A stretch of 64,000 nucleotides of DNA, taken from the NCBI GenBank assembly GCA_040394635.1, contig JBEBRW010000024.1, positions 7,855 through 71,854 of the forward strand. The letters run 5' to 3'. Shown piece by piece: positions 26,003 through 34,702 of this stretch; positions within the stretch are counted from its first letter, which is position 1; the number at the start of each line of letters is the position of its first letter. The notes below the pieces were generated by a model that worked only from the letters and a program-made list of their open reading frames with translations, searched no databases and was not told the DNA's origin. Position numbers and translations under genes: made by a program. This DNA is from UBA5239 sp040394635. Its GTDB lineage: Bacteria > Verrucomicrobiota > Lentisphaeria > Victivallales > Victivallaceae.

Positions 26003-27031
26003 TTATTCCTCCCAGAGAACGGGTTCGAGTTTGCCGGTGGCGGCGGATTTGATGACGGCGTCGGTGATGACGGACGTTTTCACCGCGCTTTCGATCGTGC
26101 ACAGCGGCTGGGTGTTGGTCCGCACGGCCTTGACGAAATCGTTGATCATCGGCAGGTGCCAGTTCGGTTTTTCGCCGGCTGTGACCGATTCCGGCAGTTC
26201 GACATCGTAGACCTGTTGGGAAACCAGGTGGATCGGACGGTTGAAATGCGGCGGACAGTTCGGCCAGTAAATCCGTCCTTTCGTACAATAAAACTCATAC
26301 GCGTGGCGCAGCGGCGCCGTGGCCGTGTTGTTGATGATGATCGAGAACTGTTTGCCGCCGGGGAAGCACAAAATGATGTTATCCAGATCGTCGATATCGT
26401 AATCCGGCTTGTCGTCGCAATTGAAGGAATTCATGCGGGCGAAGACACTTTCCGGCATGCCGAGCAGCGTCTGCGCCATGTTGATCAGGTAAAAACCGTA
26501 GCCGAAAACCGGCGACATGCCAAGCGATTTCAGATAGGGTGTATTGCCCGGATTGTAGTAGGTTTCCTCGTCGTGCATCCAGCCGCCGATCAGCTCGCCG
26601 ACGTCGCCGTTTTCCAGTATGCTGAGCATGGTTTTGAACTGGTTGGTGAAGAGGCGGTAATTCGAACAGCAGGTGATGCGGTCGCTCTGCCGGACGGCGT
26701 CCAGCAGCGTGAGGCACTCGGCGCTGTTGATGCCGAGCGGTTTCTCGCACAGCAGATGTTTGTCGGCCCTCAGGGCCCTCAGGCACATGTCTACGTGCAG
26801 ATGGTGCGGCGTGGCGATATAAACGGCGTCGGCGCCGCTCTCCGCCAGCGCCCGGTCGTAATCATAATAAACGGTCGACACATTCATACGGGCGGCGAGG
26901 TTGTCCGCCTTTTCCCGGGCGGGGTCGCAAATTGCCGCAATGACGGAATTTTCCGCGTCGCGCAGTGCTGCCGCCACCCGGCTGTTGGCAATATCTCCGG
27001 CTCCCGCCAATAACCATTTGAGTTTTTTCAT
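26003..27031 (-). CDS. Gfo/Idh/MocA-family oxidoreductase
   Basis: A 342-residue NAD(P)-dependent sugar or polyol dehydrogenase. The N-terminal Rossmann motif is LLAGAGDIANSRV, the conserved lysine region is LLCEKPLGINSAEC, and the C-terminal domain carries the expected substrate-binding fold. ATG 27031 is preferred to an upstream ATG because the Rossmann domain begins directly there and AAGGGA precedes it. It is the first gene of the glycyl radical enzyme operon and is divergent from the AraC-family gene. Confidence 0.9.
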   Translation of the reverse strand: MKKLKWLLAGAGDIANSRVAAALRDAENSVIAAICDPAREKADNLAARMNVSTVYYDYDRALAESGADAVYIATPHHLHVDMCLRALRADKHLLCEKPLGINSAECLTLLDAVRQSDRITCCSNYRLFTNQFKTMLSILENGDVGELIGGWMHDEETYYNPGNTPYLKSLGMSPVFGYGFYLINMAQTLLGMPESVFARMNSFNCDDKPDYDIDDLDNIILCFPGGKQFSIIINNTATAPLRHAYEFYCTKGRIYWPNCPPHFNRPIHLVSQQVYDVELPESVTAGEKPNWHLPMINDFVKAVRTNTQPLCTIESAVKTSVITDAVIKSAATGKLEPVLWEE

Positions 27032-27056
27032 ACAGTGGTCCCTTGTGTTTGCATAT

Positions 27057-27062
27057 ATTATA
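27057..27062 (-). promoter_or_regulatory. -10 element of the glycyl radical enzyme operon
   Basis: TATAAT on the minus strand, 26 bp from the Gfo/Idh start. No good -35 is seen 16-18 bp upstream, which fits a promoter that needs an activator such as the divergent AraC-family protein. Confidence 0.5.
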
Positions 27063-27140
27063 CAGTCGGGCGCTTGAAAAATGAATGGCGGATTATTTGA
27101 AAAAGATATCATTTTGTCACGCAAGGCGATATTGTGTCTA

Positions 27141-27169
27141 TTGAAAATTCAATTTGTCGATGTTATTTT
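27141..27169 (+). promoter_or_regulatory. Possible promoter for the AraC-family gene
   Basis: TTGAAA (27141-27146), a 17-bp spacer and TATTTT (27164-27169). It overlaps the short inverted repeat ATTGAA-AA-TTCAAT (27140-27153), a possible regulator site. Confidence 0.45.
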
Positions 27170-27188
27170 ATCGCAAAGGAGAAATCTT

Positions 27189-28007
27189 ATGAGCATGGTG
27201 CAGCAGCAAAAAAATGTTTACGAACTGGCAAACAGTTTGAAGCTGAAATATTCGCATTTCGTGCGGGCGACCTGCGTGTACCAGCGCCTCGAGCGTACCA
27301 CTTACAACGTCAACCGCCTGATGTTCGTATTGGAAAACCCGGACGGCGAGGCCAACTATATCGAGGATGATTACAATCGTTTTGAGCTCAAACCGGGCTG
27401 GTGCTATCTGGTGCCGGCGTTTCATCCGGCCATGTATATCCTGAATGAAAACCTCAGGTTCATTTCGATTCATTTCCGGCTCGACTTTTTCAGCGGAAAC
27501 GATATTGTGTCCGGGCTCCGGCGCAACGTGGCGATGGAGGACCCGGAAAATACCGCGCTGCTCGACCGTCATTTCAATTCAGGGGCGCGGCTGTTTCAGG
27601 CGATATTGCTGAACAGCGTCGTTTATCAGGTGATCGAGCGCAGTATGGGGAAGGAGATTCCGATGCTGGTCGAGGTCGAGTCGAAATTCGCACCATGGCA
27701 GCAGGTGATCGAATACATCAACCGCAACTGCCTGGCGACCACCGGAGTGGAGAACCTGGCGGCGGCGGCCGGGATGTCTCGCGGGGCGTTCACCCGTAAA
27801 TTCTCGCAGGAAACGGGGATATCGCCGAAGAAATTTTTCAACCGCCGCCTGGCGCACCACGCCGCTGAATTGCTTCAGCAGCCCCGGTTGACGATCCGCG
27901 AGGTGGCCGAGAAGTTACACTTCAGCAGCGAATACGCCTTCTCGCGCTTCTTCAAAAGCCAGCTCGGCACTGCCCCGCGGAACTACCGCGAGCAGCTCCG
28001 TTTTTAG
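27189..28007 (+). CDS. AraC-family transcriptional regulator
   Basis: A 272-residue regulator: an N-terminal cupin-like sensor (about 1-160) and a C-terminal double helix-turn-helix AraC domain with GVENLAAAAGMSRGAFTRKFSQETG and the signature LHFSSEYAFSRFFKSQLGTAPRNYR, read here from about residue 180 to 272. ATG 27189 is chosen because AAGGAG is 8 bp upstream and the earlier frame is unlike the family. It is divergent from the glycyl radical enzyme operon, its probable target, and ends 2 bp from the convergent glycosidase-like gene. Confidence 0.9.
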   Translation: MSMVQQQKNVYELANSLKLKYSHFVRATCVYQRLERTTYNVNRLMFVLENPDGEANYIEDDYNRFELKPGWCYLVPAFHPAMYILNENLRFISIHFRLDFFSGNDIVSGLRRNVAMEDPENTALLDRHFNSGARLFQAILLNSVVYQVIERSMGKEIPMLVEVESKFAPWQQVIEYINRNCLATTGVENLAAAAGMSRGAFTRKFSQETGISPKKFFNRRLAHHAAELLQQPRLTIREVAEKLHFSSEYAFSRFFKSQLGTAPRNYREQLRF

Positions 28008-28009
28008 TG

Positions 28010-31000
28010 TTATCTACTTAGCTCGATAATGGCGAAGCTGTGGTGTTTCAGCTTCATTTTCAGGACATTGTTGTTGATGGAAATGATTTCACTGCCGAAG
28101 TCGCCGAGTTCGAGCGGAGTTCTGTTCAGCAAAACGTTATGTTCCTTCAACCGTTTTTCGAGGTCGGCATAAGCGGGGTCCGGAGCCGTCATCTTGTCGA
28201 TGGCATTATTCAGGGGGCCGACGCCAAGCATGGCTGAATCGAACTCGATTTCAAGTTCCTGATCCTCGTGTGATTTGGAAACATGCCCGATCACCGCCAG
28301 GATTCTGGGTTCGCCGGCATGGCGGTATACGCTGACGAAGACGTTCTGGCCCTTCTTCACGACAGCCGGTTTCTGCCAGTAGCCATGGAACTTCGCTTCC
28401 GGCACGTTGAATTCATGATAGAAACGAATCAGTTTATCATAAATTCCAAAGTGGCAGCGAAGCAGGGCAGGCATCGTATTGTGGATCAATGTAGCGGCCA
28501 TGCCTGCTTTGGTCTGGCGGAATTTGTACAGGCTTTCGGTTTCTTTGCCGCCGCCGTATTGCGGCATGAGGTTGTCTACGGGCAGATAAACGCTGTTGGT
28601 CAGGCCGAACGGCAGGGAATTCAATTCCGAGGCCCACATCGGCAGGTCGTAATTGTCGAGAATATCTTTGCCGTTATGCAGCAGGGTGCTGCTGGCCTGG
28701 CGGATATGCTCGCCGTTGAAAAGGTGGGTGACGAAGGTTGTCGCCGGGAGCTGGATCGAATCCGTGTTATGCAGCACGATGACCGGCTCCTTGATTCCGG
28801 CGTCCAGCTGTGTCAGGAGGATTCGGCGGTAGAATTCGCGCTGTGCCAGCAGCGGGGTCCGCTGATTGCACCCGTGTTTTGTATTGCTGCAGACCGGCAC
28901 AATGCCGAAATCGAAGTATATGCCGTTCGGTTTGTACCGCTCCAGCATCTGCTTGAACTTATACATATAAAATGCGTTGGCGCCGGTCGTCGGACAGCAG
29001 TCGTACAGGAAAAATTTACGTCCGTCGCGCATATAATCGAGTGTCTGGTCGGGGCTGATTTTCCACTCATCGGCAAACGCCGCGACTTCCGGGTATTCAT
29101 CGGACAAATAGCGGTCGCAGGCATACGGCACGGCCCTGCCGCCGAATTCCTGAGATTTCCTGATGCTTTCGGTCATATATTTGCCGTTGATGCAATTTTC
29201 CGGGGTCGGCAGATCGCCGAAAAAGGCCCCCAGTTCGCCGCCCGCATCGGCGAGCATGACATCGGATGTGGGAATCTGCCCCGGACGGTTCAGCGGAGCG
29301 GCAAAGTGATAGGAAAAGGTGTTCAGCGGATAATTTTTCGGCAACGGTTTCACCGGGGTAGCCAGCAGGCCGAAATCAAAGGCGAACTCCTCGCCTTTTT
29401 TCAGTCCGGCGGCCAGGTTCACTTCCAGCACGACGGTAGCGTTGTTCTTGATAATCCGGTACGTCTGATTGGCGGGCGAGGTCCAGGTCGCCCGGCTTTC
29501 GGCAAAGAAACACAGTCCCTTGTCTTCCATGCCCAGCCAGACCACCGGGTAAAAACGGAACGCCCGGGTGCCTTCGTTTACCGCCTCGGTCAGCTTGGTC
29601 CCCCAGGCAAAACCGTCCGAAGTATGGAGGTATTTCACCAGTGCCGCCGGTATTTCAATTTTTATTTTGATATCCTGCAGGTTATTCAGAGCCTGTATTT
29701 TCACCTGGTTCCATTGTATGCCGTCGTATTCGATCCAGGATTCGCTGTTGACTTGGTAGTCGGAATTCCGGGCCGTGGCGGTGAGTTCGGCGCGGTGGTC
29801 GGCTGAGGTTCCCGGTTTCAGTTGTGCCTTTGCCACCGGTTTACCGCCGATTTCCAGTGTTACCGGAGCGCTCAGCAGCGGTTGATTCTGGGTGGTGATC
29901 TGAGTCGGGAAGAGTTGGTCGTGCCATTGATAGTTTCTTCCCCACATATTGACATTCAGCGCCGCAGTGGATGAGTCGACTTTCAGGGCGGTGAACGGCG
30001 CAATGATCCGGTTGTCGAACGACAGCTTTTCCCATTCGCCGATGCCCGGATAATTCAGCACGCGGGAAAAAACGACCTCGCTGCTGCCGGAATTGAGCAG
30101 CTCGATCTTGTAGGGACCGGCCGGATTGGCACGGACGAAAGTGACCGGGGTTTCATCGGCGGATTTAATCGCCTCATTATAAATGGCCTGACCGGCCGGA
30201 CCGGTGATGCGGACGCGGGCGGCAAAATCGGGCCCGAATTTGCCTTTCAGCATATCCTGTTTGACCGTCAGATAAATTTTTTCTTTCAGGAACTGCGGGC
30301 TGACCAGTACGTATTCTTCGTTGAGCTGGAACGGCATGATTTCCTGCATGAGGAGTTCCTTGCCCTGCGACAGGCTGAATATCATGCGGTCATAGCCGGT
30401 TTGGGTGAGCGGAACAACAATATCATCGGTTGCCGGCTTGCCGGATGTGAGTGTGTAGGATTTGTTCAGGACCGTGAGCGGAGCGGCCGAGCCGTCGGCT
30501 TTGGCCAGCTGCAGCCGGTAATCCACTTTACCGTTTCTGGCGGAGGCCAGCTGGATTTTCTGCTCGAATTTACCGGAATCGGGATTGTTCTGGGCCAGGA
30601 CCTGCAAAGCGGGAGCGGTATCCGCGAAGCGGAGTTCCGGGAAACGCTCAACCTTGGCATAGCTGCCGTCTTCGGAGGTTGAACTGTGGGTGCCGGTTTC
30701 GGGGAGCCGCCAAGTCCGGCAGAAATTGAATTTCACAGGGGTAGCGGGAGGGGCATTCAGGCCGAGGGTGGTCCACGGGATGGCGACTTCGCCCTGCCAG
30801 AGCTGGCAGTCGTCGATACGCATTTTCAGGGATGTTTTATAGGTCCAGCTGCCGTTCCAGGCGCTGTCGGTGCCCCGCCATTCGGTGAAGCCTCCGGCCA
30901 CATTGCCGCCGAACCGGTACAGCACGTCGTTTACCTGCAAATAGAGCTCAAAGGATTCGTCGCCCCATACTTCCGGTTCGCTATCGCCTCTGGGAGCACC

Positions 31001-31900
31001 CGCCTTGATCGGCACCCGGCCGGGAAACAGGGTATCGAAACCCAGATAAAGATTGTCTTTGTCGTACATGAGCTTGAACGAATGCGGCGGCAGGTCCCAG
31101 CTCTTGTTGAACTCTTTGCCGTGAATCAGCCCGATCATACCGGAGGCGTTCTGCCACGCGGGATCGTTCAGTTCCCCGTCCAGCACCGGCGGGGCAGCGG
31201 TCAGGCGCGGCACGGTCAGCTGCAGCGGATAATTATCCGACAGCAACTTGGGCTTGATGCCGCTCGCCGCGAGAATCTCGTCGGAAGTCAGCGCATGGTT
31301 CCAGGTTTTCAGCTCGCCGATGAAACAGTCGTTGCCCCACGGTTTCGGCGCGATCCAGCCATCTTTGTAGGGGCCGATATTCAACTTGCTCACTTTCTCG
31401 ACCGCGACGGGCTGTTTGGCTTCCGCCATCAGCAGGCCATCCAGATAAACCCGTACGGTCGTGCCGTCCCAGGTAAATGCCGCCTGATAGATTTGGCCCG
31501 GCACCAGGTTCTTTTCCGTTTTGAAGTAATACTTATTGGTCATGTCCGTAAAATTGAAATGCAGCAGCGGACTGTTCGTAAAGGTATAGAAGCCAAGCAT
31601 CAGGCGGCTATTGGTGCGCAGGGTCAGCAAATAACGCGGTACCAGTACCGGTTCCTTGAATTCCGACATTTTGAATTTGAACAACACCGTGCCCGCTTCC
31701 CCCACCAGGCCCGCCGCGGGCAGGCTGATGCCATTTTCACCGTAAGCCAGAAAACCGTCCGGCGTGAATTCGCCGTCGATGGCGACCGTGGCATTACCCA
31801 GCGTAATATTCTGGGGCTGGTCGAATTTCAGGTTCAAGGTTTCGGCGGCGGCTAAAGTCAAAGCGGTCATAAGCACCAGGAGCATGTAACATATTTTCAT
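28010..31900 (-). CDS. Giant secreted multi-domain glycosidase-like protein
   Basis: A 1296-residue exported protein. Residues 1-19 are a signal peptide (ending LTLAAA). About 25-215 is a LamG-like jelly roll, ending with KTWNHALTSDEILAAS. About 230-430 resembles a CBM9/DOMON-like sugar-binding domain with the opening VLDGELNDPAWQNA. The C-terminal half (about 640-1200) looks like a glycoside hydrolase TIM barrel of the DUF6067 type, with strand-like acidic segments such as NGIYFDFG near residue 990. Catalytic residues cannot be named safely. It lies 17 bp after the prepilin gene, in an operon headed by a LacI regulator. Function: degradation of an extracellular glycan, by inference. Confidence 0.7.
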   Translation of the reverse strand: MKICYMLLVLMTALTLAAAETLNLKFDQPQNITLGNATVAIDGEFTPDGFLAYGENGISLPAAGLVGEAGTVLFKFKMSEFKEPVLVPRYLLTLRTNSRLMLGFYTFTNSPLLHFNFTDMTNKYYFKTEKNLVPGQIYQAAFTWDGTTVRVYLDGLLMAEAKQPVAVEKVSKLNIGPYKDGWIAPKPWGNDCFIGELKTWNHALTSDEILAASGIKPKLLSDNYPLQLTVPRLTAAPPVLDGELNDPAWQNASGMIGLIHGKEFNKSWDLPPHSFKLMYDKDNLYLGFDTLFPGRVPIKAGAPRGDSEPEVWGDESFELYLQVNDVLYRFGGNVAGGFTEWRGTDSAWNGSWTYKTSLKMRIDDCQLWQGEVAIPWTTLGLNAPPATPVKFNFCRTWRLPETGTHSSTSEDGSYAKVERFPELRFADTAPALQVLAQNNPDSGKFEQKIQLASARNGKVDYRLQLAKADGSAAPLTVLNKSYTLTSGKPATDDIVVPLTQTGYDRMIFSLSQGKELLMQEIMPFQLNEEYVLVSPQFLKEKIYLTVKQDMLKGKFGPDFAARVRITGPAGQAIYNEAIKSADETPVTFVRANPAGPYKIELLNSGSSEVVFSRVLNYPGIGEWEKLSFDNRIIAPFTALKVDSSTAALNVNMWGRNYQWHDQLFPTQITTQNQPLLSAPVTLEIGGKPVAKAQLKPGTSADHRAELTATARNSDYQVNSESWIEYDGIQWNQVKIQALNNLQDIKIKIEIPAALVKYLHTSDGFAWGTKLTEAVNEGTRAFRFYPVVWLGMEDKGLCFFAESRATWTSPANQTYRIIKNNATVVLEVNLAAGLKKGEEFAFDFGLLATPVKPLPKNYPLNTFSYHFAAPLNRPGQIPTSDVMLADAGGELGAFFGDLPTPENCINGKYMTESIRKSQEFGGRAVPYACDRYLSDEYPEVAAFADEWKISPDQTLDYMRDGRKFFLYDCCPTTGANAFYMYKFKQMLERYKPNGIYFDFGIVPVCSNTKHGCNQRTPLLAQREFYRRILLTQLDAGIKEPVIVLHNTDSIQLPATTFVTHLFNGEHIRQASSTLLHNGKDILDNYDLPMWASELNSLPFGLTNSVYLPVDNLMPQYGGGKETESLYKFRQTKAGMAATLIHNTMPALLRCHFGIYDKLIRFYHEFNVPEAKFHGYWQKPAVVKKGQNVFVSVYRHAGEPRILAVIGHVSKSHEDQELEIEFDSAMLGVGPLNNAIDKMTAPDPAYADLEKRLKEHNVLLNRTPLELGDFGSEIISINNNVLKMKLKHHSFAIIELSR

Positions 31901-31917
31901 GGGTCAGCCTTGTAAGA

Positions 31918-32664
31918 TTATATCTTGGGATAGATGGGGTTCCAGAATGGCGTGGTGGTCCCGCCCTTGACGGGAGCAGTCAGGTATGGGTTGTTGGTGG
32001 CGGAGTATTGATAGCGGTCCAGCGGAGTGCCGGTCCTCATGCTTTCGGCATGGCCGTCCGTATAGGTGGTATTGCAGCTGGTGTCGTGGCGTCCGTCGAT
32101 CATGGAATTGGAGCCGGTGGTGATGAAGCCGGTCGCCATATTGAAGTAACCGCGATCCTTGGGGTCCTGGCTGTAGCCGTCCGCAAACATCAGCAGCTGA
32201 GAGGGATACTTTGACTTGGTCAATTTGCCGCCTATGCCATAGGTGCCATGGAAAAGCATCGAATTCCGTCCATAATGCACCCAGTCATACGTGACATCCG
32301 AAGCAGATTGATTTTGGATAATTCTTGCGGCCAGTTTGGCATCGGCATTCAAGGTTCCCGCATGTTTCAGCATGGCCGGGCATGCCATTACTTTGCCGGG
32401 AATTTCCTGGTCGTAAGCCAGGGTCAGCGGCCACGAAGCCAGTACGGCGCCAAAGTTTTGGGTGATGGGCGGAATGGTATCATCGTAGTTCGATGCATAA
32501 ATATTGTTGGCTATGCCCAGTTGCTTCAGGTTGTTCAGGCACGAAGTTGTTCTTGCCCGGCTTCGAGCTTTGTTCAGAGCCGGCAGCAGCATCGCTGCAA
32601 GGATAGCAATGATCGCTATGACTACAAGGAGCTCTATTAATGTAAAACGGTTTCTCTGCTTCAT
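31918..32664 (-). CDS. Prepilin-type pseudopilin with H-X9-DG motif
   Basis: A 248-residue type II/IV prepilin. After a short basic leader (MKQRNR) comes FTLIELLVVIAIIAIL, the prepilin peptidase site and N-methylated helix; the Glu5 of the mature form is present. The C-terminus carries the H-x9-DG motif within GRHDTSCNTTYTDGHAES, as in the DUF1559-like prepilins found in great number in Lentisphaerota and Planctomycetota. ATG 32664 is used rather than GTG 32673 because GAGG is 8 bp upstream. It sits between a LacI regulator and the giant glycosidase-like gene and could be assembled by the secretin/PilM machinery at 2-12 kb. Confidence 0.92.
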   Translation of the reverse strand: MKQRNRFTLIELLVVIAIIAILAAMLLPALNKARSRARTTSCLNNLKQLGIANNIYASNYDDTIPPITQNFGAVLASWPLTLAYDQEIPGKVMACPAMLKHAGTLNADAKLAARIIQNQSASDVTYDWVHYGRNSMLFHGTYGIGGKLTKSKYPSQLLMFADGYSQDPKDRGYFNMATGFITTGSNSMIDGRHDTSCNTTYTDGHAESMRTGTPLDRYQYSATNNPYLTAPVKGGTTTPFWNPIYPKI

Positions 32665-32674
32665 TACTCTCACC

Positions 32675-33700
32675 TCATTTCTTGGATTTTAAAAATGGAT
32701 CATCAATTGAAGCGCCGATAATAATCTGGCGCGGACACATTCCCGGATTCATAATATGCTCTTTCAGTACATTGACTGCTGCTTCAACCATTTCCGGCAG
32801 CGGGGCGCGGGCGCTGATGATTGGAGCTGTGTCGGCAAATTCGTTTCGTATGTTGATCTCGAATTCATCGGCACGGCCGGCGGGCATGGGCCATTTGCCT
32901 GAGTCATCCACCGCGGCCAGGCAAAGATCACCGGGAATCCGGATTCCCAGGTTCGCCATTTCGTGGCTGAAACCTTTGTTGTAAATATCGCCGTACAGGA
33001 CCACGGCATCGGGCATGGGGCGCAACGCGGCAAAATAAGCGGCGGCGTGCTGGCAGAAGATATGATGGGTTTCCGTTTTCATATTTTCGGCGAAAACCAG
33101 CTCGTCGCTGTACTCGCAGCCGCTGAATTCATAGATGGCGCGGGCCGAAGTTACCCCGTGTTTGAGATATTTATAAAATGACAGGTTCAGATGATCACTC
33201 AGGTAGCCGATTCTGCGGTAACCCTTTCCCCTCAGGTATTTGAATACTTTTATCGCATTCTGAAAAAGATCGACGCAGACGGCTGAATGCCGATTCTCCA
33301 GGTCGCGGAGATTCAGATAGACACAGGGGATTTCCGGCGGCAGTTCGTCAATTTCCGTCAGGCTGATGATACCGGCTATGAGGCGTCTGCGCAATTCCTG
33401 TTTGTAGGTGCTCAGGATCGAAAAAATCAATTCAATACCGGATTGCTCGCAAATTTTCTGCAGATGGCTGATCATGGCGTGACTGTGGGTCGTCAATCCC
33501 GGCTGAGCCACCAGCAGCAGCGGACTGTAAGTGCGCTCGTTTTCCGAGAGGTAACCGGCATTCGCCAGCATGCTCCGCACCCGCAAATGCTTGGGATTGC
33601 GGGTTTTGCCCGCGCCGCGCATCACCCGGTAAACCGTAGAGAGCGATACCCCGTTTACTTCGGCGATTTCGTTGATGCTGATATGCTGTTTCAAATCCAT
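32675..33700 (-). CDS. LacI-family transcriptional regulator
   Basis: A 341-residue regulator with an N-terminal LacI helix-turn-helix (ISINEIAEVNGVSLSTVYRV, about residues 7-26, with the following minor-groove hinge region) and a periplasmic-binding-protein-like effector domain. AGAGGAAG precedes ATG 33700. It is the first gene of an operon with a prepilin and a large glycosidase-like protein; its stop overlaps the ribosome-binding region of the prepilin gene. A consensus promoter containing a 6-bp-arm palindrome lies directly upstream, so it probably represses itself and the operon until a sugar is present. Confidence 0.92.
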   Translation of the reverse strand: MDLKQHISINEIAEVNGVSLSTVYRVMRGAGKTRNPKHLRVRSMLANAGYLSENERTYSPLLLVAQPGLTTHSHAMISHLQKICEQSGIELIFSILSTYKQELRRRLIAGIISLTEIDELPPEIPCVYLNLRDLENRHSAVCVDLFQNAIKVFKYLRGKGYRRIGYLSDHLNLSFYKYLKHGVTSARAIYEFSGCEYSDELVFAENMKTETHHIFCQHAAAYFAALRPMPDAVVLYGDIYNKGFSHEMANLGIRIPGDLCLAAVDDSGKWPMPAGRADEFEINIRNEFADTAPIISARAPLPEMVEAAVNVLKEHIMNPGMCPRQIIIGASIDDPFLKSKK

Positions 33701-33717
33701 AGACTTCCTCTTGAGAT

Positions 33718-33755
33718 TTGATAACTATTATATATCAACGGTCCGGTTTTGTCAA
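33718..33755 (-). promoter_or_regulatory. Consensus promoter and overlapping palindrome, LacI operon
   Basis: On the minus strand: TTGACA (33755-33750), a 17-bp spacer and TATAAT (33732-33727), a perfect sigma-70 match. TTGATA (33718-33723) and TATCAA (33733-33738) form an inverted repeat covering the -10, a likely operator. Confidence 0.78.
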
Positions 33756-33829
33756 TGCTTTTTTATTTTGAATCGTAATTATTGTCAAATTTTGTCAAAA
33801 ATAGATGCAGAAATCGTCAAAAAGAAAAA

Positions 33830-33859
33830 AGAGCCGGTCCCGTGTCTGGGATCGGCTCT
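33830..33859 (-). terminator. Rho-independent terminator of the sugar operon
   Basis: AGAGCCGGTCCC (33830-33841) and GGGATCGGCTCT (33848-33859) form a strong 12-bp stem with one G-T type mismatch and a 6-nt loop. Read on the minus strand it is followed by a T-rich run. It lies 15 bp after the aldolase stop. Confidence 0.88.
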
Positions 33860-33874
33860 ACGTATTCTGCGAAT

Positions 33875-34702
33875 TTATTTGCCGGCGAAGAAGCGGATCA
33901 GGCGGCTGATGTGGGCGGCGCACTCATCCGTCACCGGGTCCATGAACTTGTCGATGGGGACGAATTTGCCGTCGAGCTCGTTCAGCCTGGTGCGGGTGGA
34001 TTTCAGGAAGGTGTCCTGGAATTCGGTCGCCACGTTGATTTTCGCAATGCCGCACTGGATGACTTTGCGTACGTCTTCGAGCGGGGTGCCCGAGCCGCCG
34101 TGCAGCACCAGCGGCACTTCCGGCAGGCGTTCGGCAATGGCGCGGCAGCGCTCCACGTCGAGCTTGGGCGTATCCTTGTAATAACCGTGCGCGGTGCCGA
34201 TGGACACCGCCAGGGCGTCGACGCCGGCCGCAGTGGCGAATTCATAAGCTTCGTCCGGCTCGGTGAGCGCAGTTTCATCGCCCATGGCCACGTGGCCGAT
34301 TTCGCCTTCGATGGAGGCGCCGTTGGCTTTGGCGTAATCGGCGCAGAGTCTGGTCAGGCGGACGTTTTCGTCGAACGGCAGTTTGGAGCCGTCAAACATG
34401 ACCGAGGTATAGCCCCAGGCGATCGCGTTTTTGACCTGCTCAAACGACTCGCCGTGATCGAGGTGCAGTGCGATCGGCACGTTGGCGCGCTTGGCCATGC
34501 GGAGCAGCGCCCCGGCCAGGTCGTCCGCTTTGTCGGAATTGAACATCCGCATGTAGAGCTGGATGATGACCGGGGATTTTTCCTGTTCCGCGGCCATGAC
34601 CACGGCGCGGGCGGTTTCGTAATTGGCGATGTTGAATCCGCCGACGGCGCGCTTTTCTTTGCGGGCCGCCGGCAGGAGTTCGCGCATGGTGACGAGTGCC
34701 AT
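33875..34702 (-). CDS. Class II fructose-bisphosphate aldolase-family protein
   Basis: A 275-residue zinc-dependent aldolase of the FbaA/GatY/IolJ family. Motifs: LHLDHGES (zinc His and catalytic Asp), EGEIGHV, SIGTAHGYYK and LVLHGGSGTP with two further zinc/phosphate-binding histidine segments. The family cleaves ketose (bis)phosphates to DHAP plus an aldehyde; within this operon a deoxy- or keto-sugar phosphate is possible. ATG 34702 has GGAGGG 8 bp upstream and overlaps the stop of the Fe-S gene by 1 bp. It is the last gene before the terminator. Confidence 0.92.
   Translation of the reverse strand: MALVTMRELLPAARKEKRAVGGFNIANYETARAVVMAAEQEKSPVIIQLYMRMFNSDKADDLAGALLRMAKRANVPIALHLDHGESFEQVKNAIAWGYTSVMFDGSKLPFDENVRLTRLCADYAKANGASIEGEIGHVAMGDETALTEPDEAYEFATAAGVDALAVSIGTAHGYYKDTPKLDVERCRAIAERLPEVPLVLHGGSGTPLEDVRKVIQCGIAKINVATEFQDTFLKSTRTRLNELDGKFVPIDKFMDPVTDECAAHISRLIRFFAGK

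Noticed and set aside
28283..29806. 507-codon open frame antisense to the giant glycosidase gene
   Set aside because: Opposite a coherent signal-peptide gene, with no recognisable domain; a codon-bias shadow.
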